From: Datnioides undecimradiatus
Taxonomy: Eukaryota > Chordata > Actinopteri > Lobotiformes > Datnioididae
DNA length: 64,000 bases
NCBI GenBank assembly: GCA_008933995.1
Contig: WARS01000090.1
Coordinates: 3,274,425 to 3,338,424 of the forward strand
Direction of reading: 5' to 3'
Positions 59,601-64,000 of this stretch are shown here, piece after piece. Within the stretch, counting starts at the first letter, position 1. Each line of letters begins with the position of its first letter. Under the pieces are notes generated by a model. That model was not told where the DNA came from and did not search any database. It was given only the letters and a program-made list of their open reading frames with translations. The translations under genes and the position numbers were made by a program.

Positions 59601-60727
59601 AGTGTGTCACAGGAATAAATGCAAGATGCTTGATTTATTTGAATCACTTTAGTTTGAACATGAGCTCTTAAGCTATAGAGACATGCATCCCTGCTTTATG
59701 CTGCATTGTTAGACTGTTAATATTAATGCAGCCATATGTAAAGAGTACTTTACTGTTGTAGCTGCTGGGGGTTGCATGGGTTTGAGCTGCTTTGTATAAA
59801 GGAAGGTTAGAAACTCCCTGAAGGACAAATTCTCAAGTTTTTGACTGTTTTATGAAACAATATAATAATTTTAATTTTAATTTGAGCTCTCTCTTAACTA
59901 TGGACTAAAGCGAGTCCTCTAAGTCAAATTACCTGAGAGGTTTATAGCGCAAATGACTCTAACATTCATCTGGAAAGTGACAAGCAGCCTTATCCACCCG
60001 CTGCTTTGTTAGTAGGTGGGGCCACAAGCCAAAGTAGTCAGCTGTGACCTTAATCAGTGAATGGTATTTTTAACACTCTTAATCTGAAAAGGTGAGTTGT
60101 TTATTAATTTATTGTTGTCAAATACATTTAATGTGACAACATGTTTCCTCAGAATATTAGTGATGTAGAAGTAATTTGGTTTTTGTCTTTTTTACTCCAC
60201 CTTTATTTGCTGAGGCTTTCAGATATTAGCCATGCCAATACAATAGTAGTACACTGATTTTGTCTATGGCGCTCTAAGAATTTAAAAAATGGCCGTTTCA
60301 AATGTCAAAAGCAACTTAAATTTTTTAATTTGAATCCTTTTTTTTCTTTTTAGCAGTAACAACCTGCGATACAACGCAGGGGACTGCTATGATTGATGAA
60401 GGCTCGTCTCACAGCGGCACCCACACGCCGCCTCAGAAAGACAAAATGCCTTCAGGCCACAGCTTGAACCCCCAGACGCCCGAGAGACCTGCTCCACCTC
60501 TGTCAGACACCGCTGGGCTGATCAACAGCTCAGTCTGCGCTCAAGAAGATGACGAAGAAGAGGAGGAGGAGGAAGAGGTGGAGGTGGATGTTCTGCTTTA
60601 CTCCCCAGACAAAGTGTCTCAGTCCAGAGAGTGTGAGGATGAACTGGACAGTATGGATGTAACACCAGAGGAGGAAGAGGAGGAAGATGTGAATGAGATT
60701 GATGTAACCGGAGATGAGGCAGAGTGA
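53657..60727 (+). CDS. btbd18: BTB/POZ domain-containing protein 18, 6 coding exons, 1249 aa
   Basis: Exons: 53657-53759, 53869-54866, 55657-55752, 57094-57553, 57681-59399, 60354-60727. All junctions are GT/AG and in phase (3750 nt with stop). Residues about 5-110 are a BTB domain: LLEELQRQQHNAQFCDTLLQ, then THSCILAALSPYLSQRLSAS and TLLKIVGLLYSGVLEV, then VLSAARQFGITDL. The exon starting VKLRRRTKGEVWEVV and the acidic end (EEEEEVEVDVLLYS, DVNEIDVTGDEAE) match the human BTBD18 layout. Most of the middle is low-complexity, serine- and lysine-rich. KRKRGRPLK at about residues 884-892 is an AT-hook. Mouse BTBD18 acts in the male germ line to help transcription of pachytene piRNA precursors; a similar nuclear role is inferred. 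The human protein is about 712 aa, so the fish protein is much longer. The start is the first in-frame ATG of the exon; an upstream coding exon cannot be excluded. Confidence 0.9.
55421..55439 (+). repeat. Poly-C run
   Basis: About 19 consecutive C in a btbd18 intron. Read length errors are common at such runs. Confidence 0.85.
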
Positions 60728-61250
60728 CCTTTGTAACATATGTATCATGTTTTACTGCGATGTGTGACTAGATCAGCGCGTCGACGTGCCACGCCTACTG
60801 TTCTCCCTGTTCAGGTTTTATGTATGTTCACAGTGATGCCAGATGAAGTCTATTTAGCAGTCAAATTATGTATTATATATATTTTTTTTATGTCCTCCCT
60901 TTTCTGTTTGTATTGTTTTAGTCTGGTGTGCAAAGGCTTTGTGGTTTTCATTTTAGGCTTCATTTAGTTCCTTATGCAGGGTTCAAAGCAGTTTTTGATT
61001 TTCATTAATGATGCGTTGACACATCGGCAGGAATTGGGGAAAGGTTCATATTGTTCATACAATTATGGCGTTTATATTTGTCAGTATTTCATTATTTGAA
61101 ATTGTCAGACTAAAGGACTTCAGTGTTAATTATGTTTCTGTCAGTAACTATTGTAAAAAAAAAAAAAACACCTAATTTTGAGTAAAGTGAAACTGTTTTA
61201 CAAAAAAATAAGGTTTATCAAACGTTCTTAGTTTTTAATCTTCTGACACA
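60728..61250. other. btbd18 3' UTR and spacer
   Basis: No gene is supported. No AATAAA or ATTAAA is seen in the first few hundred bases after the stop, so the polyadenylation site is unclear. Includes an A-run at 61155-61168. Confidence 0.45.
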
Positions 61251-61268
61251 CCAGCAGGTGGCGCGCTG
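61251..61268 (+). promoter_or_regulatory. CTCF-like motif upstream of timm10
   Basis: CCAGCAGGTGGCGCGCTG matches the CTCF core at nearly every position. It lies about 200 bases before the timm10 start codon, between btbd18 and timm10. Confidence 0.45.
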
Positions 61269-61468
61269 TCGCCGTCCTCCCGTTTGAATTCCAACTTTAT
61301 TGACACTGGAGGTGTGAGCGGAAGCGCTACACACGTGCTGCCTCGCAGGTTTTGAAGGTTAAAAGAAGAAGCAGCGCGTTGGTTTCGCGTCGGCTATCCG
61401 CTGCGGAGTGTCACCAGGACGGCGTGTTTGTGGTCAAAGCCGGGCGGGAGCAGCACTGAGGCGGAGAC

Positions 61469-63091
61469 ATGGATCCCATGAAGGCGCAGCAGCTGGCGGC
61501 GGAGCTGGAGGTGGAGATGATGGCTGACATGTACAACCGGTAAAGCCAAACCCGGCTAACCTCTAAGCTAACTCACTAATTAATGATACTTCTGTCGGTT
61601 ATAACATGTCACATGGCTTTCATGCAAAGTCTTTGCATCTGAAGCAGCGATAAATGCTCATCTGACGGTTTGCTCCGCTTTGGAAGTAGCTTTTGTGTAC
61701 CTCCTTGATGCTAACATTAGCTACATCCTATTACTTACAATTACTGTAAGGTAGCTACATGTGACAGCAATTGAGTAATGCCCCATAGCGTCTAATCGAC
61801 ACTGTCACTGCACATACAGCTGCAGCTTTCTGCACAAGGCACCAATAAAACAGCGTTAAACGCGTCCGTAAACAGTCCGTGTTCAGTGAAGGTCTAGGTT
61901 ATGAAAAGTCACTGAATGTCTCAGCTCTCAGGGGTTACAGTGACACATGACCTTACACTGGTTTAGTCACACTGCAGTCAATAGCAGTGTTGACTTCTGA
62001 TTGTCCTCCACTATGAATTGTTTTACCCGACAGTTCATTTTGTCATGATCAGTTTGTTTTCAGCCAGTTATATTTCAAAAGAATCTGTCTCTATTTAAAT
62101 GAATGAGAATGATTTAAAAAAATTGGCCCGACAGTATAAAACACATGTGCTCGGCCATTACTCCACAACTGGAGGAATCTTCCCTGCAAAGAAAGTGAGA
62201 CCTGGAGTTTAATCTGTCAAAACTTAGTAATTAATAACCGCTTGCTATGGCTGGAGTAGATAAACATGCTCACATGGTGCGTGCACCTTTTTCAAACACG
62301 TAATTCAACCACAGGATAAAATATTACATTTCAAATAAATTGATTATATTGGGAGTTATACCAATAATGATAAAATAATCTGTTTAAACAGCAACAAGCT
62401 CATGAATACTCCCATTCATGATAATATCTCCATTTTACTGTAAAATGTTTTTCTGCTCATGAACGGGGCAACAGATTACGTTTATTCAGACCACAGTCTG
62501 GTTAAATTGCAGCTCGGTTTAACTCATCCTCGTCCCCACCTCTGTGCATCTTGAAGATAAGACTGAAATTAGTCACCTGGCGGACAGCAACAAACTGTGG
62601 TGGTCAGCCGTTGGCCTTATTAAACAAGACATTTAATGACCTCACAGTTGATGATGACAGAGACATTACAACAGAGATGTTGTCAGGACATTATATTCAC
62701 AAGGTAACTCTACATGTAGAGGCTTTAAAAGTCTAAATGACTTACATATCCAAGTGATTCCAGCAGATGGCGCTCTAGAGTTAAACTGACTACATGTGAG
62801 TTGCATAATTAGTCAAGTAAAGTGTTTACAGATGGATCAATGTTGTATATAAGTCTCTCAAAACTCAAATGTCTGCCGGCTTCCCTTTCTCCTAGAATGA
62901 CCAACGCCTGCCACAGGAAGTGTGTGCCACCACATTACAAGGAGGCAGACCTGACGAAGGGCGAGTCCGTGTGCCTGGACCGCTGCGTGGCCAAATACCT
63001 AGACCTGCACGAGAGGCTGGGACGCAAGCTGACGGAGCTGTCGGTCCAGGATGAGGAAACGATGAGGAAGGCCGCTGTGGGGAGCGGATAA
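61469..63091 (+). CDS. timm10: Mitochondrial import inner membrane translocase subunit Tim10, 2 exons, 88 aa
   Basis: Exons 61469-61539 and 62896-63091 join in phase 2 with GT/AG sites. The product is almost identical to human TIMM10: it starts [20 protein letters not shown] and has the twin CX3C motifs C29/C33 and C50/C54 that form two disulfide bonds. Tim10 pairs with Tim9 as a hexameric chaperone in the mitochondrial intermembrane space. It carries hydrophobic carrier and beta-barrel precursors to the TIM22 and SAM machines. Length and cysteine spacing are those of the family. The 1.36-kb intron carries a CTCF-like motif near its end. Confidence 0.97.
62760..62774 (+). promoter_or_regulatory. 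CTCF-like motif in timm10 intron
   Basis: CCAGCAGATGGCGCT fits the CTCF core. It has the same orientation as the motif at 61251. Confidence 0.4.
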
Positions 63092-64000
63092 AGACGCTGA
63101 TGAAGGGAATGAGGCCGAGCGTTGCCCGGGGGTTTGCATGGTTACGGGATGGGGTTTGGGGTTTCTAGTTTCTTTAAGATATGAGACTTCTGTTTTTAAT
63201 GAGTGGGTGGGTTATATTGGGAGGGGGGGGTGATGCTGTTGATGGTCCAGAGACCCCTTCCTCCACTGCAGTAGAGGATGAGACAGGATGGGGCCGGAGG
63301 GATCGCCAGAGCACTTGGTGAAGGGAGAGCACGAGGACATCTTCCAGCCTCTCTGGATGTGTCGGATTAGTTTAACATTCAGCTTGGCCTGGACCTCAAG
63401 AAGTCGCCTGAACACTGAGTGAAAAAGAGAAAGACCTGGAGCACGTAATGTTTTTCGTCATCCTCTGTGATTGTTTTTATCTGTTCGGAGCGTAAGAAGT
63501 GTGCCGCGTCCCCTGCAGAAACTCCAACCGTCTGCTGCTTCGGGCAGGTTAAAACAAACACGAAGAATGATCTGCGTTTAGTCTTTGTTCCCAAATCACC
63601 CTTTGAACTCAGGTGATTTGCTTTTCGTTGGAAAAAAGGGGGGAGCCGCAAGTAAACATGTGCCCTCGTCATACGATTGCAACACAGCATGATCTCCAGG
63701 TAGAGACGCATCGTCCACAGTCGCAAGTTGTCTGTTATGCAGACATAGCTGTGTCACTTCTTTCAGAACCTTGAAATACAGTAAATCAAATACACGGATC
63801 AGGGCGCGCACTGAATCGCATATAGCGAGTGTTCATACAAGACGCCGCGCGTAGTTTACTCTCTTTCAGCCCTGGTCGTTGCTGTGTTGTGCTGTGTCAA
63901 CACTCAGATACGAAGCCAGGCCATTCTGGTTAAATGGACTTGTGCTCAATACGGACTGAACTTTGCTCGTTTGTCATGCGCGTGCACAATGTGTTGTATG
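63092..64000 (+). other. timm10 3' UTR and right-edge sequence
   Basis: No further gene could be supported. A G-run lies near 63222-63229. No AATAAA or ATTAAA was seen, so the timm10 transcript end may lie outside the window or use a variant signal. Minus-strand open frames at 63212-63811 have no family features. Confidence 0.4.

Noticed and set aside
1..64000. Intact tRNA, rRNA or CRISPR features
   Set aside because: Only a degenerate tRNA-like SINE head was seen; no cloverleaf gene, no rRNA and no regularly spaced direct repeats with unique spacers.

Overview
This window is nuclear DNA from a teleost fish, probably a percomorph. The genes have many short introns with consensus GT/AG sites, the spacer is AT-rich with many (CA)n/(CT)n tracts, and several repeats resemble common fish DNA transposons and a tRNA-derived SINE. 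Protein-coding exons match vertebrate SLC43A3, CTNND1 (p120-catenin), BTBD18 and TIMM10. In human these four genes lie close together on 11q12, so the right three quarters of the window is a conserved vertebrate neighbourhood.

Layout. 1.07-3.29 kb (-): a single-exon coiled-coil protein resembling CCDC175. 4.80-12.63 kb (+): an eight-exon gene for a 1236-residue chimera with a BED finger, an acidic linker, a PR/SET domain, a second BED finger and a hAT transposase-like region. Intron 1 holds a 0.94-kb hAT-like element that carries its own BED exon in the same splice phase. Directly behind the exon 2 donor is a short Crypton/KIAA1958-like (DUF3504-type) coding remnant. 14.03-18.42 kb (-): slc43a3, 12 coding exons, 509 aa. 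20.7-22.1 kb: a decayed Tc1-like element, other repeats and a C2H2 zinc-finger remnant that extends to 23.9 kb. 26.23-27.51 kb (-): a six-exon type II C-type lectin, 243 aa. 28.6-52.6 kb (+): ctnnd1, with 21 coding exons, a long non-coding 5' part, an 18-nt microexon, a GC-AG intron and two possible 3' ends. 53.66-60.73 kb (+): btbd18, six coding exons, 1249 aa, much longer than the human protein. 61.47-63.09 kb (+): timm10, two exons, 88 aa.

The exon models were built by reading splice sites and checking phase. For the fusion gene, slc43a3, the lectin, ctnnd1, btbd18 and timm10 every exon junction keeps the frame through to a stop. The zinc-finger locus does not close and is treated as a pseudogene.

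Most of the genes are ordinary cell-biology genes: nucleobase transport, cadherin adhesion, chromatin/transcription and mitochondrial import. The most unusual locus is the PR/SET-BED-hAT fusion gene. It looks like a host regulator assembled from at least two transposase modules plus a chromatin-type PR domain, with a related transposon exon still inside its first intron.
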